From the NCBI GenBank assembly GCA_002305635.1, contig DBPR01000029.1, positions 104,092-168,091 on the forward strand: a DNA stretch of 64,000 nucleotides. Direction: 5' to 3'. Position 1 is the stretch's first letter; each line of letters starts with the position of its first letter. Source of the stretch: Anaerolineaceae bacterium UBA1415 (lineage in GTDB: Bacteria > Chloroflexota > Anaerolineae > Anaerolineales > Anaerolineaceae). The translations under genes and the position numbers were made by a program. The notes under the pieces were generated by a model. The model was not told the DNA's origin. It did no database searches and worked only from the letters and a program-made list of their open reading frames with translations. Shown piece after piece: positions 34,609 through 43,137 of the stretch.

Positions 34609-35418
34609 TTAATTTTCCAACAAGGCCCTGAACTGTTCAAAATCGATCCGGGAGGTCAGATCCAGGCTCATCGGTGTCACCGAAACGACTTCATCCAGTA
34701 TGACTGCCCACAGGTCACTGTCTCTTTCGATCAATTCTTTTCTAATGTTCGCCTGATATTGAAAAAGCTCTTCTCCGGTTTTTGGGTCTCTCTTCGCGAC
34801 AACATCAAAATAACGATGTCGTGATTGCCGGGTCACTCTCCAGGGAGTATTAGGCGTGGCGTTTGCGGGCACATCCACCTTCAAAATATCCATGTCAAAA
34901 GGCATCTCTTTCTGGAGCAATTTTTCGGCGAATACCTTGGTGAAATGAGCCGCCACCGAGAAATCGACCCGATTCGAGAGCGCGAAATGTTCCGACGGCG
35001 GCGTTTGCAGTGACATTGCCAGGCTGGGAATGCCGAAGCTTGCCGACTCCAATGCAGCGCCGATGGTTCCGCTGATCGTGACGCCAGAAGCCACATTTTC
35101 GCCGTAGTTGATGCCCGAGACCACCAGGTCGGGCTCAACCTTCATGATGCCCATGATTCCATGCAAAACTGCCTGCGCCGGGGAGCCGCCCACCGCGTAA
35201 ACAGGCCAGGTTCTACCGTTCACGGTCAATTCGCGTTCTTCGACGATATGATCCGATTCGCGCGGCAAAGCCCGGCTCATTGAAGTCTGCTGCACCCGCG
35301 GCGCGACAACGTGCACATATCCCAGCTCAGAAAGCGCTTCAGCTGCCGCCCACAAGCCAGGGGAATCGATACTATCATCATTGGTCAATAAGATTTGAGG
35401 TTGCTTGTTATCTGTCAT
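34609..35418 (-). CDS. surE: 5'/3'-nucleotidase SurE
   Basis: A survival protein of the metal-dependent nucleotidase family, which removes phosphate from nucleoside monophosphates. It starts with the metal-site sequence ILLTNDDSIDSPGLWAAAEAL, with the DD and the Asn/Ser ligands. It also has VVAPRVQQTSMSRAL and the DLVVSGINYGENV active-site loop. The length of 269 residues is normal. It is transcribed toward the two propeller genes. The start region is divergent from the sbcD promoter. Confidence 0.92.
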   Translation of the reverse strand: MTDNKQPQILLTNDDSIDSPGLWAAAEALSELGYVHVVAPRVQQTSMSRALPRESDHIVEERELTVNGRTWPVYAVGGSPAQAVLHGIMGIMKVEPDLVVSGINYGENVASGVTISGTIGAALESASFGIPSLAMSLQTPPSEHFALSNRVDFSVAAHFTKVFAEKLLQKEMPFDMDILKVDVPANATPNTPWRVTRQSRHRYFDVVAKRDPKTGEELFQYQANIRKELIERDSDLWAVILDEVVSVTPMSLDLTSRIDFEQFRALLEN

Positions 35419-35630
35419 ATGCTGATTTTACCTGATGAAAGCTTTAAAAGCATCGGATGCGACAAAATCATCAGCTAAAAGCAAATATTCACCAGATCCA
35501 ACTCAGTTGATATCGTCCTCATCCACAAATGGCATAAACTTCATGCAAAGAAGAACCCTCTTGCGTCAAACATTTTTCCTCCAGGAGTTTGATCTGGATC
35601 CAGTCTATGCCAAAGCGGGGCAAATTCCTA

Positions 35631-35671
35631 TCAAGCATTGCTTGAAAAGCCCAAATTCAAGCAACGCTTGA
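35631..35671 (+). promoter_or_regulatory. pair of TCAAGC-N3-GCTTGA operators upstream of sbcD
   Basis: Two matching palindromes, TCAAGCATTGCTTGA (35631-35645) and TCAAGCAACGCTTGA (35657-35671), start 26 bp apart. The second ends 12 bases before the -10 box, where a bound repressor would cover the -35. Confidence 0.7.
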
Positions 35672-35683
35672 GTCCGGCTCCAT

Positions 35684-35689
35684 TATAAT
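35684..35689 (+). promoter_or_regulatory. sbcD -10 box, suggesting a leaderless mRNA
   Basis: TATAAT ends 6 bases before the ATG at 35696, so a start at the usual distance would fall on the initiation codon itself. No ribosome site is possible between them. Confidence 0.6.
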
Positions 35690-35695
35690 AAGCTT

Positions 35696-36931
35696 ATGAT
35701 CAAACTGCTCCACTTCGCCGACGCTCACATCGACATGACCAACTTTGGCGCGCACGATCCCGAAACCGGGCTGCCCGAACGGGTGATGGACTTTTTGCGC
35801 AGCCTCGACACCATCATTCAAACCGCCATTGAAGAAGAGGTCGATCTGGTCATCTTTGCCGGCGATGCCTACAAAGACCGTTCTCCCGCGCCTACCTTTC
35901 AGCGCGAATGGGGGCGGCGGCTGATGCGCCTTTCTTATGCTGGAATCCCCACGATTCTACTGACTGGTAATCATGACATCGCTCCCTCCCGACACAAAGC
36001 CCATGCCATGCAGGAGTTTGACACGCTCGCTCCGGAGCACATTACCGTGATCAACAGGCCCTCACTGCTTGGACCAAAAGACCTGGAAAACCTTCCAGTA
36101 CAGATTCTGTGTATGCCCTGGGTCACGCGCGCGGGGGTGATGCAGGCGATCGTCGCGGGTGAGGTGAACGAGGACGATCCCATCAAGGTTATCGAGAACG
36201 GCATTAAATATTGGATCGATGACGCTCTCGCGAACATCGACCCCTCGCTGCCAACCATTCTGACTGCCCATGCTTCGGTTGCCGGTGCAAAATTTGGCAA
36301 CGAGCAGGATGTCAAGATCGGACGGGATGTCATCCTATCGCCTGGTCTGGTAACCGACCCGCGTTTTGATTACGTCGCGCTTGGTCACATTCACCGCTAC
36401 CAGGACCTCAACCCCGGCAAGCATCCGCCGGTGGTCTATCCGGGCTCGATCGAACGGGTCGATTTTGGCGAGGTCAATGAGGAAAAGGGCTTCATCATCG
36501 CGGAAATTGAAAAGGGCAAGACCACCTACGAATGGCGCAAACTGCCCATCCGCCGCTTTATCGATCGCGCGCTGGAGCTGGAAGATGAGCTTGAGGTTAA
36601 TGAAAAGATCCTGGCAGCCCTCCCCAGCCCCGAAGAGATGAAAGACGCCATCGTGCGCCTTAGGTTGACCTTCCCACAAGGGCACGAGGCCCTCATTGAT
36701 GACGCACGCATTCACGACTATGCCAAAGACGCCTTTGAGTTCAAGTTTGTGAAAACCGCCATCGCGCCTGTCCGCGGTCGTCTACCAGAAGGGCAAGAAA
36801 CCAGCAGCCTCAGCCCGCTTGAATTGCTCGACGTTTATTGGAAAAGCAAAAATGAGAACGAATCAGAACGCGCCCTCCTCTCCGAACTTGCCCAGGACCT
36901 GATCAGCGAAGTCCACAGTGGAGAGGCCTGA
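35696..36931 (+). CDS. sbcD: SbcD/Mre11-type DNA repair exonuclease
   Basis: A 411-residue calcineurin-like metallophosphoesterase of the SbcD/Mre11 type, the nuclease partner of the SbcC/Rad50 ATPase. Metal motifs appear in order: HFADAHIDM, IFAGDAYKDRSPAP, LLTGNHDIAPS, LTAHASV, and ALGHIHRYQ. The C-terminal capping region follows to residue 411. No sbcC is in the window downstream, which is unusual because the two genes are often adjacent. The gene follows a pair of 15 bp palindromes and an unusually close -10 box. Confidence 0.88.
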   Translation: MIKLLHFADAHIDMTNFGAHDPETGLPERVMDFLRSLDTIIQTAIEEEVDLVIFAGDAYKDRSPAPTFQREWGRRLMRLSYAGIPTILLTGNHDIAPSRHKAHAMQEFDTLAPEHITVINRPSLLGPKDLENLPVQILCMPWVTRAGVMQAIVAGEVNEDDPIKVIENGIKYWIDDALANIDPSLPTILTAHASVAGAKFGNEQDVKIGRDVILSPGLVTDPRFDYVALGHIHRYQDLNPGKHPPVVYPGSIERVDFGEVNEEKGFIIAEIEKGKTTYEWRKLPIRRFIDRALELEDELEVNEKILAALPSPEEMKDAIVRLRLTFPQGHEALIDDARIHDYAKDAFEFKFVKTAIAPVRGRLPEGQETSSLSPLELLDVYWKSKNENESERALLSELAQDLISEVHSGEA

Positions 36932-36967
36932 TCCTGTTATTCTATTGCTTCGAAAAAAAGTGTGTAG

Positions 36968-37129
36968 TAGTAGGTCGAGATTAAAGATGTGCGGTCAAGC
37001 CCGCACATCTTTAATCCGACGCATCAGCTGGGCTCACACCATTGATTCAATCCGATATGGCAACAATATGGTTACGTCGGATTGAGCAAGATGAACAGAC
37101 GGTTCATCTTGCTCAATCACGACCTACTA
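36968..37129. mobile_element. 162 bp three-hairpin palindromic element (MITE- or REP-like)
   Basis: The outer 10 bp arms TAGTAGGTCG / CGACCTACTA enclose two perfect 16 bp hairpins (36979-36994 with 37001-37016; 37081-37096 with 37102-37117). A 9 bp AATCCGACG / CGTCGGATT stem lies between them, overlapping the ends of both hairpins. As a whole it folds into a closed multi-arm structure and has no coding capacity. Confidence 0.8.
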
Positions 37130-37167
37130 TTTAACCTCCTAGACCTCCGCGTTGTAGTGTGATAGAG

Positions 37168-37237
37168 GTAGGTTGGGCATCGTGCCCTTTGGGAACCAGT
37201 GCCCGTCAGGGTATTGCGTTCTTCAACCCGACATTAC
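37168..37237. repeat. REP-like palindromic sequence
   Basis: GTAGGTTGGG at one end and CAACCCGACATTAC at the other form an imperfect inverted repeat, with an inner GGGCA-TCG-TGCCC hairpin and GGGTATTGCG. This layout resembles the extragenic palindromes common in large bacterial genomes. Confidence 0.55.
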
Positions 37238-37287
37238 AAACTTCCGTATTACGTTAATTAGATAACTTAAAGATGATAATTATTCTC

Positions 37288-37315
37288 GGGCGAGCGTGGA
37301 AGCTCGCCCCTTTTT
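37288..37315 (+). terminator. terminator-like hairpin downstream of sbcD
   Basis: GGGCGAGC / GCTCGCCC arms, loop GTGGAA, then CTTTTT. It stops rightward transcripts coming out of the palindromic region. Confidence 0.7.
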
Positions 37316-37351
37316 ATCACCAAATTGCAAATCGCTTCCAGCTTGCTGTCC

Positions 37352-38368
37352 TCACGGGGTTGAGAGTCTGGCTTCAGCGAACAGTTCTACCGAATCGATC
37401 GGGCCAGCCATGGAATAGACGATGGTTTCAAACGGAATCCTGCCCGGATTGGATATTGGCAGGCTTGCCTCCCAACGCCGCAGCCCAAGGGGATTGCCAT
37501 CGGCGTCATAGGCAACCGCCAGAAGCCAAACGCTCCCGATCTGTTTGCCTTGCGTTGCGACTGAAAGCTCACCGCTCACAAGAGCGACTTGATCATCATT
37601 TTCGTGGTCGATATGGCTTTTGCTGATGGTCACAGAAGCATAACGTTCATCTCCCGGCATGGTTGGCAGCCAGCTATCCACCCAGGCTTCAACCTGCGCT
37701 CCTTCGGGCACCGGCGCGGGGAAGTAAGCATAAACAGGGAGGGTTACACCTGCTGGCATCAGATTAAGCGGTGCAGACACGATCATCTCTGCGCCATTGC
37801 TGCCGTCTGGATTCTTCAGGCGGAAGCCAACAGCGGGGTTTTCAAGTAGTTCTTCGCTCTCATTCGTGAGCAAGACCAAACAGCGGGTGCCACCAAATGC
37901 ATCAGGGTGGCAGCTTGCTGCGCTGGTCAGCTTCAATGGGCTGGTTTCGCCTGTCACCTGGCTGGTCGGTTTGGAAGGGTCGCTCGTCGGCCTTGGCGTA
38001 GGGGTCAGGGGAATTTGCAGGACCGTTCCCACACCCACCGCGTTTGGGTTCACATTCGGGTTGGCGGTCTTGAGCGCCTCCAGCGGGATGCCGTAGTAAA
38101 GAGCGATGCTGAACATATCGTCCTTCTCACCCACGGTAAATGTGATCGGTTCCGGCGTCGCTGTTGGGGTCGGCGTAAGCGTCGCGCTCGGCTCTGGGCT
38201 TGCGGTCGCGCTGCTCGTTGTTTCCACTGGGATTTCGGGAATTTCAACCATCGTTGGAGCAGGCAAAGGCGTTTTGGTAGGTAAATACTCTATTTCCACC
38301 GCACACGCTTCGCTCAAAACAAGCCCTGCAAGGACAGCCACCAACAACAAGATCTTATTGCATTTCAT
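37352..38368 (-). CDS. LysM-domain lipoprotein-like secreted protein
   Basis: A 338-residue exported protein. The signal ends near LVLSEAC; the Cys is plausible for lipidation, but Ser-Glu-Ala before it is an imperfect lipobox. A P/T/S-rich spacer runs to about residue 72. One LysM module at about 74-120 (ITFTVGEKDDMFSIALYYGI, then VGVGTVLQIP) would bind peptidoglycan glycan chains. The C-terminal 200 residues form a beta-rich region with an FxxE-type sandwich look (VSGELSVATQGKQIGSVWLL) resembling secreted adhesion-type domains of this phylum. The role is a guess: a wall-bound accessory protein. Confidence 0.7.
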   Translation of the reverse strand: MKCNKILLLVAVLAGLVLSEACAVEIEYLPTKTPLPAPTMVEIPEIPVETTSSATASPEPSATLTPTPTATPEPITFTVGEKDDMFSIALYYGIPLEALKTANPNVNPNAVGVGTVLQIPLTPTPRPTSDPSKPTSQVTGETSPLKLTSAASCHPDAFGGTRCLVLLTNESEELLENPAVGFRLKNPDGSNGAEMIVSAPLNLMPAGVTLPVYAYFPAPVPEGAQVEAWVDSWLPTMPGDERYASVTISKSHIDHENDDQVALVSGELSVATQGKQIGSVWLLAVAYDADGNPLGLRRWEASLPISNPGRIPFETIVYSMAGPIDSVELFAEARLSTP

Positions 38369-38540
38369 TTTTTGATTATATCAAGCGTTTGAGGCTTTGA
38401 TAAACATGGTGATTTACGGCTTTTTTAGTTGAAGGAGGGGACTGTCACCTCTGTCCTAATGATATGTACACCCGAGGCCTGGAACGGTAAAGTGATTTCA
38501 AAAAAGACACATCCAGAATGAATCCCACATCTACATCTGC

Positions 38541-38596
38541 AGGGCCCTCACTCTGGTACCCAGAGCGTAGACAGTCCGCCCTTTGGGCACTCTCTC
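38541..38596 (-). repeat. interspersed palindromic repeat core, copy C
   Basis: On the minus strand it reads GCCCAAAGGGCGGACTG, then CGCTCTGGGTACCAGAGTGA, like the copies at 14371 and 14621. The neighbouring CTCTCAATAGGAGAG piece also has a counterpart before copy A. Confidence 0.65.
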
Positions 38597-38658
38597 CTAT
38601 TGAGAGGGCAAAAAGACGAGTCGTTGCGGCAACCTACGACTTTCTAAAATTTAGAAAC

Positions 38659-38692
38659 AAAAAAGACTGACCCTTTCGAGCCAGTCTTTTTT
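38659..38692. terminator. bidirectional terminator behind dnaK
   Basis: Arms AAAAAAGACTG / CAGTCTTTTTT with a ~12-base loop end in a T run on both strands. Confidence 0.85.
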
Positions 38693-38707
38693 ACATCTAT
38701 TTCAATC

Positions 38708-40648
38708 TTACGCTTCGTGGAATTCGCCGTCGACGACGTCTTCATCCCCAGTGTTATGCTGCCCGGGCTGTGGGCCTGTCTGGCTGGCAAAGCCACCCGC
38801 TCCGGCGCCAAATCCTCCAGCCTGTCCAGAGTCAGCCGGGCCAGCCTGCTGATAGGCAGCGCTGCCGATCTTCTGCATGCTTTCCTGCAAGGCATTCGTG
38901 GCGTTGGTAATGGCGCTCACGTCATCACCCTGCAAGGCGTTGCGCAAAACCTGGATCTTGGCTTCAGCGTCGTTGCGCATGGCGGCGTCAACCTTATCGC
39001 CCAATTCACGCAGTGATTTCTCGCTCTGGTAGGCAACGCTGTCGCCCATGTTGCGGGCTTCGATCAGCGCCTTGCGGCGGTCGTCCTCAGCCTTGTTCAT
39101 GTTGGCTTCCCGCACCATTCGTTCCACATCGCCCTTGTCCAGATTGGTCGAGGCGGTGATGGTCACTTTTTGTTCCTTGCCGGTTGCCTTATCCTTGGCA
39201 GTCACGTTCAAAATGCCGTTGGCGTCGATGTCGAATGTGACCTCGACCTGTGGGATACCGCGCGGCGCCGGGGGAATGCCATCCAATCTAAAGCGACCGA
39301 GTGTCATGTTATCGCCAGCCATCGGGCGTTCGCCCTGCAGCACATGGATGTCCACAGCTGTCTGGCTGTCTTCTGCCGTTGAGAAGACCTGTGTTTTCTT
39401 GATCGGGATGGTCGTGTTGCGCTCGATCAGACGAGTCATCACACCTCCCAGAGTTTCCAGACCCAGCGAAAGTGGGGTCACGTCCAGCAGGAGCACGTCC
39501 TTGACGTCGCCAGCCAGCACACCACCCTGGATCGCGGCACCGATGGAGACCACTTCGTCTGGGTTGACGCCCTTGTTGGGCTCTTTGCCATTAGCCATTC
39601 GCTTGACCATCTCGGCGACCATCGGCATACGGGTGGAGCCACCCACCAGCACGACCTCGTCGATCTTGTCCACGGTCATGCCAGCATCTTTGAGAACCGC
39701 TTCAAAGGGTTTGCGTGTGCGTTCAAGCAGACCTTCTGTCATTTGCTCAAATTTGGCACGGGTCAATTTCAGCAGCAGGTGCTTCGGACCACCTGCATCA
39801 GCGGTGATATAAGGCAGGTTGATCTCAGTTTCAAGCACGGAGCTCAACTCGATCTTCGCCTTTTCAGCCGCCTCACGCAAGCGCTGCAATGCCTGGCGAT
39901 CCGCGCGCAGGTCGATTCCCTGTTCCCTCATAAATTCATCGGCAGCCCAGTTGACGATCGTATTATCCCAGTCATCCCCACCCAGATGGGTGTCGCCATT
40001 GGTAGCCTTCACTTCCACAACGCCTCCGCCAACCTCAAGCAGAGAAACATCAAATGTACCGCCGCCCAGGTCAAAGACCAGGATGACTTCGTTTTCCTTC
40101 TTCTCCAGACCGTAGGCGAGAGCTGAGGCGGTCGGTTCGTTGATGATGCGCATCACTTCCAGACCAGCAATCTTGCCAGCGTCTTTGGTTGCCTGGCGCT
40201 GGCTGTCGTTGAAGTAAGCCGGGACGGTGATGACCGCCTGGGTGACCTTTTCGCCCAGATAGGCTTCGGCATCCGCTTTCAGCTTGCCAAGGATCATGGC
40301 AGAAACTTCCTGCGGGGTGTAGGTTTGTCCGTTGACAGGCACTTCGATTCGCGCATCACCGGTTGGTCCTTCCACCACTTTAAAGGAAACCATATCCCTT
40401 TCGCCCGCGATTTCATCATAGCGGCGGCCCATAAAGCGTTTTACGGAAGAGATCGTGTTCTCGGGGTTAACCACAGCCTGGCGCTTGGCAGGAATGCCAA
40501 CCAGACGCTCCCCGTTTTTATTAAAAGCAACCACAGAGGGCAATAATCGCGCACCTTCAGAGGTGGTGATCACTGCCGGCGACCCGCCTTCGATCACGGA
40601 GACGACGCTGTTTGTAGTTCCTAAGTCAATTCCAATAATTTTTCCCAT
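38708..40648 (-). CDS. dnaK: Chaperone DnaK (Hsp70)
   Basis: The main Hsp70 chaperone, 646 residues. It starts MGKIIGIDLGTTNSVVSV (phosphate-1 loop). It has VITVPAYFNDSQRQATKDAG, ILVFDLGGGTFDVSLLEVGGG, and the VLVGGSTRMPMV loop. The substrate-binding domain contains DVTPLSLGLETLGGV and VEVTFDIDANGILNV. The tail GDEDVVDGEFHEA is the usual acidic end. GrpE and DnaJ are not in the window, so dnaK stands alone. An AGGAG site precedes the start, and a strong terminator lies downstream. No CIRCE-type (TTAGCACTC) inverted repeat is seen upstream. Confidence 0.96.
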   Translation of the reverse strand: MGKIIGIDLGTTNSVVSVIEGGSPAVITTSEGARLLPSVVAFNKNGERLVGIPAKRQAVVNPENTISSVKRFMGRRYDEIAGERDMVSFKVVEGPTGDARIEVPVNGQTYTPQEVSAMILGKLKADAEAYLGEKVTQAVITVPAYFNDSQRQATKDAGKIAGLEVMRIINEPTASALAYGLEKKENEVILVFDLGGGTFDVSLLEVGGGVVEVKATNGDTHLGGDDWDNTIVNWAADEFMREQGIDLRADRQALQRLREAAEKAKIELSSVLETEINLPYITADAGGPKHLLLKLTRAKFEQMTEGLLERTRKPFEAVLKDAGMTVDKIDEVVLVGGSTRMPMVAEMVKRMANGKEPNKGVNPDEVVSIGAAIQGGVLAGDVKDVLLLDVTPLSLGLETLGGVMTRLIERNTTIPIKKTQVFSTAEDSQTAVDIHVLQGERPMAGDNMTLGRFRLDGIPPAPRGIPQVEVTFDIDANGILNVTAKDKATGKEQKVTITASTNLDKGDVERMVREANMNKAEDDRRKALIEARNMGDSVAYQSEKSLRELGDKVDAAMRNDAEAKIQVLRNALQGDDVSAITNATNALQESMQKIGSAAYQQAGPADSGQAGGFGAGAGGFASQTGPQPGQHNTGDEDVVDGEFHEA

Positions 40649-41220
40649 GTTTGCACTCCTAATTCATGTAATCTTTTTGTGTATGCATAAACTATACGAA
40701 AGGTTTGCAAGAGAAATATTAACTTTTGGTAAGAGGAATGTTTAACGAAATCTTTCATCCTTCACTTTGTTTAGGTTGACAGGCCCGGGTGGATAGATCA
40801 GCAAATCCGGCATAGGTTTGAGACGTGGTGGATAAAAAGGTTGCGAATGAAAAAGAAGCAATGCCCAAACCAGGAATTAATAAAGGCCTTACCCCAATCG
40901 CCAGGTTATTCCGTCGTGTTATCGTAAATACCTTTTCATGAGAGAGTATTTTTAATGTTTTTAACTATATATTTTTTCTCCGTTATGATTATAATTAACA
41001 CATATACCTCGTAATCAATCAATTGGAGTCAGACTGGTACGTACAGGTATGCGATGGGATCGCACCCTTTTCTCTTGATCTACTTTGGCCAGTAAAACTT
41101 AATGCAAATACTTAGCTTGTTGAATCTGGCTTATGGCTGAAGAGCCTGGGACTTTAGCGTATCTGGCTGAGGAAAATCGCTTGGTTCAAAGAAATTGCAC
41201 AAAATGATAAGGAGGCAAAA
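40649..41220. other. divergent intergenic region of dnaK and the propeller lipoprotein
   Basis: About 570 bases without a credible gene. On the dnaK side I see an AGGAGTG ribosome site and AT-rich sequence with TTGCAA and TATAGT but no standard spacing. On the other side AAGGAGG lies close to the start at 41221. No repeats or hairpins stand out. Confidence 0.5.
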
Positions 41221-43005
41221 ATGAACCGTCGGATTCGACTTATGTCAACAATTCATCACCTTGTATGTATATTTTTTGCAGTGCTGATGCTTTCTGCTTG
41301 TATCACATTAAAACAAGTTGACAAGGAACAAGCATCCCCTGTAAATGTATCCTCCTTTCCCAGACCCGGACATTGGGTGGGAGAGAAAGACCTGTCCTTT
41401 GACCTTTCGGACAGCGGACAATTGACTAACTTTATTCTGACCACTTCAGCCACTTGTAAGATCACGATAGATGAGGCACAACTCGAAGTTGACAAAGAAA
41501 GCGGGACCTTTGTCATCTCTTATTTAATGGACTACGAGGAGCTTGAAAAACAACTGGGAGCCGCAGTAATGAGTCTCGGGGTTATCCCAAAAGATAAGCC
41601 CTACGAAGTGCTGTATATTGAGGGCACCGCGACTGAAACCATGTTGACGGGGTCTTACACAATCCGTGTTTGCGGTTCCACTCTGTATATCCAACCTGAA
41701 ACAGGCAGCTGGAATCCTCAATGGAAAAGCGCGGATAACACCCAGACCTCTCCATCAACTGATTCCCTTGCGACTGATGTGACCGGAATAACTCCAACAA
41801 CCGCGATAACGCGAACAATTGAATGGGAAAACAACTGGCTGCATTTTGGAGTGGACAATCAATTCTCATCGTACAATCCTAATGAAACGATCATCTCCAA
41901 GGCAAATGTCGCGAACCTGCAGCAAATATCGGGGTCGGGTTGCGATGATGTGCTTTTTGCAGTCTCAGGTGGAACTCCTGCGATCTACCAGGGGCAAATG
42001 ATCATCACGTTTGCCGGCGGAAACATGGAAGTGGGGAATCCATTAACAGATGAAAAATTCTGGGACTTTGGACCACAGTCGTATGCCTGGGCGCCGATTC
42101 CAGTGGTATCCACCGATGGGATCATTTATTATCTTTATGTCACGTCAGATTCATCAACCAAGCTATTCGCAGTAAATTTTGAAACAAGACAACAGGTTTG
42201 GGAAGCTGCCACGCAATTTGAAACAGGTTACAATTTTGAATCCCAGGTTACAGTTGATGAGGAAAACGGAATGATCTATATCGTTGAAGATTATTTTGGC
42301 GATGGGCGTTTATTCGGTGTGGATCGGGCAACTGGCGAAATAAAATGGTTTCAAGGGGTGGAACGGCATGAGGATAGTGTCACCTTTGTTGGATCCTATG
42401 TGCCTTTGAAAGACAATAAGCTCTACATTCCAGCAGGGATACCGGAAGAGTATTCCAAACGTTACCAAATGGTTCGGTTTGATGTTGTTAACCAGGAAAT
42501 TGACCTGCAGTATGATGTTCCTGCTGAATTGAATTTTGGTTGGGAGGTGGGATGGTATGGACTGTGTAATGACCACATCTTTGAAACTTATTCAACAAAC
42601 CACGAAGCAACCGTTCTGGCAGCACATCAGTTGGACCAGTCCAACATTATCTGGCAAATGGAAATACCTCCACAAACCGGTCGGTTTAGCTGTGATACCC
42701 AACAAAATATTCTCTATGTACCAACAAAAACCGGTTTGATCGCGTTGGATGCTGGGACAGGTGAGAAAATTTGGGAAACCAAGAGTCTAAGTAGTGTCTT
42801 TACTCCCACAATTGCGAATGGGATCATCTATTATCTTTCCGACACGAATATGTACGCCCTGGATCAGGCTGATGGCAAGCAGTTGTTTCGCTTCCCGCTG
42901 GGAGTCAACGCGGACCCATCAACAGGCGTGATTGTAAATGACGGAGTGGTGATCTTTTCCGGTAGCGGCGGCACCTGCGATCTATTTGTGCTGGGACTCA
43001 ATTGA
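41221..43005 (+). CDS. PQQ-like beta-propeller lipoprotein
   Basis: A 594-residue lipoprotein (signal ending MLSACI, Cys27). Residues 40-165 form a separate small domain. A T/S-rich link follows. From about residue 225 there are repeated PQQ/WD40-like blades of the AxD..TGE.xW type: AVNFETRQQVWEAATQFE, GVDRATGEIKWFQGVER, ALDAGTGEKIWETKSLS, ALDQADGKQLFRFPLG. No PQQ-binding catalytic set is visible, so a sensory or scaffold propeller on the cell surface is likely. The AAGGAGG site is strong. Confidence 0.75.
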   Translation: MNRRIRLMSTIHHLVCIFFAVLMLSACITLKQVDKEQASPVNVSSFPRPGHWVGEKDLSFDLSDSGQLTNFILTTSATCKITIDEAQLEVDKESGTFVISYLMDYEELEKQLGAAVMSLGVIPKDKPYEVLYIEGTATETMLTGSYTIRVCGSTLYIQPETGSWNPQWKSADNTQTSPSTDSLATDVTGITPTTAITRTIEWENNWLHFGVDNQFSSYNPNETIISKANVANLQQISGSGCDDVLFAVSGGTPAIYQGQMIITFAGGNMEVGNPLTDEKFWDFGPQSYAWAPIPVVSTDGIIYYLYVTSDSSTKLFAVNFETRQQVWEAATQFETGYNFESQVTVDEENGMIYIVEDYFGDGRLFGVDRATGEIKWFQGVERHEDSVTFVGSYVPLKDNKLYIPAGIPEEYSKRYQMVRFDVVNQEIDLQYDVPAELNFGWEVGWYGLCNDHIFETYSTNHEATVLAAHQLDQSNIIWQMEIPPQTGRFSCDTQQNILYVPTKTGLIALDAGTGEKIWETKSLSSVFTPTIANGIIYYLSDTNMYALDQADGKQLFRFPLGVNADPSTGVIVNDGVVIFSGSGGTCDLFVLGLN

Positions 43006-43089
43006 TCCCAGGCGTATTACCGAGTCGCGAGGAAGATTCCGTCAGTTGCATGCATAGGGAAGAAAAACAGGTTGGATGAAAGATCAGGA

Positions 43090-43114
43090 GCCCAAAACCC
43101 ATTTGTTTTTGGGC
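43090..43114. terminator. weak hairpin between convergent genes
   Basis: GCCCAAAA (43090-43097) pairs with TTTTGGGC (43107-43114) between the propeller gene and the phosphohexomutase gene. T tracts are short, so the call is modest. Confidence 0.4.
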
Positions 43115-43137
43115 CCCTGTCTATAGCAGATCATTTT

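Larger units (their letters stand above)
35419..35695. other. divergent intergenic region of surE and sbcD
   Basis: No gene is supported here; a 78-codon frame has no family character. It holds two 15 bp palindromes and the sbcD -10 box, listed separately. Confidence 0.5.
36932..37351. other. non-coding region with two palindromic elements
   Basis: No gene is supported. It holds a 162 bp three-hairpin element, a REP-like hairpin sequence and a terminator-like hairpin, listed separately. Confidence 0.6.
38369..38707. other. intergenic region with repeat copy
   Basis: No gene is supported. Copy C of the palindromic repeat core (38541-38596) and the dnaK terminator lie here. Confidence 0.6.

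Noticed and set aside
35435..35671. 78-codon frame upstream of sbcD
   Set aside because: It overlaps the twin operators and has no conserved character.
40649..41220. CIRCE operator upstream of dnaK
   Set aside because: No TTAGCACTC..GAGTGCTAA inverted repeat could be found.
41221..43005. PQQ-dependent dehydrogenase
   Set aside because: The propeller blades are present, but I see none of the calcium and PQQ active-site signature, and the protein is a lipoprotein.
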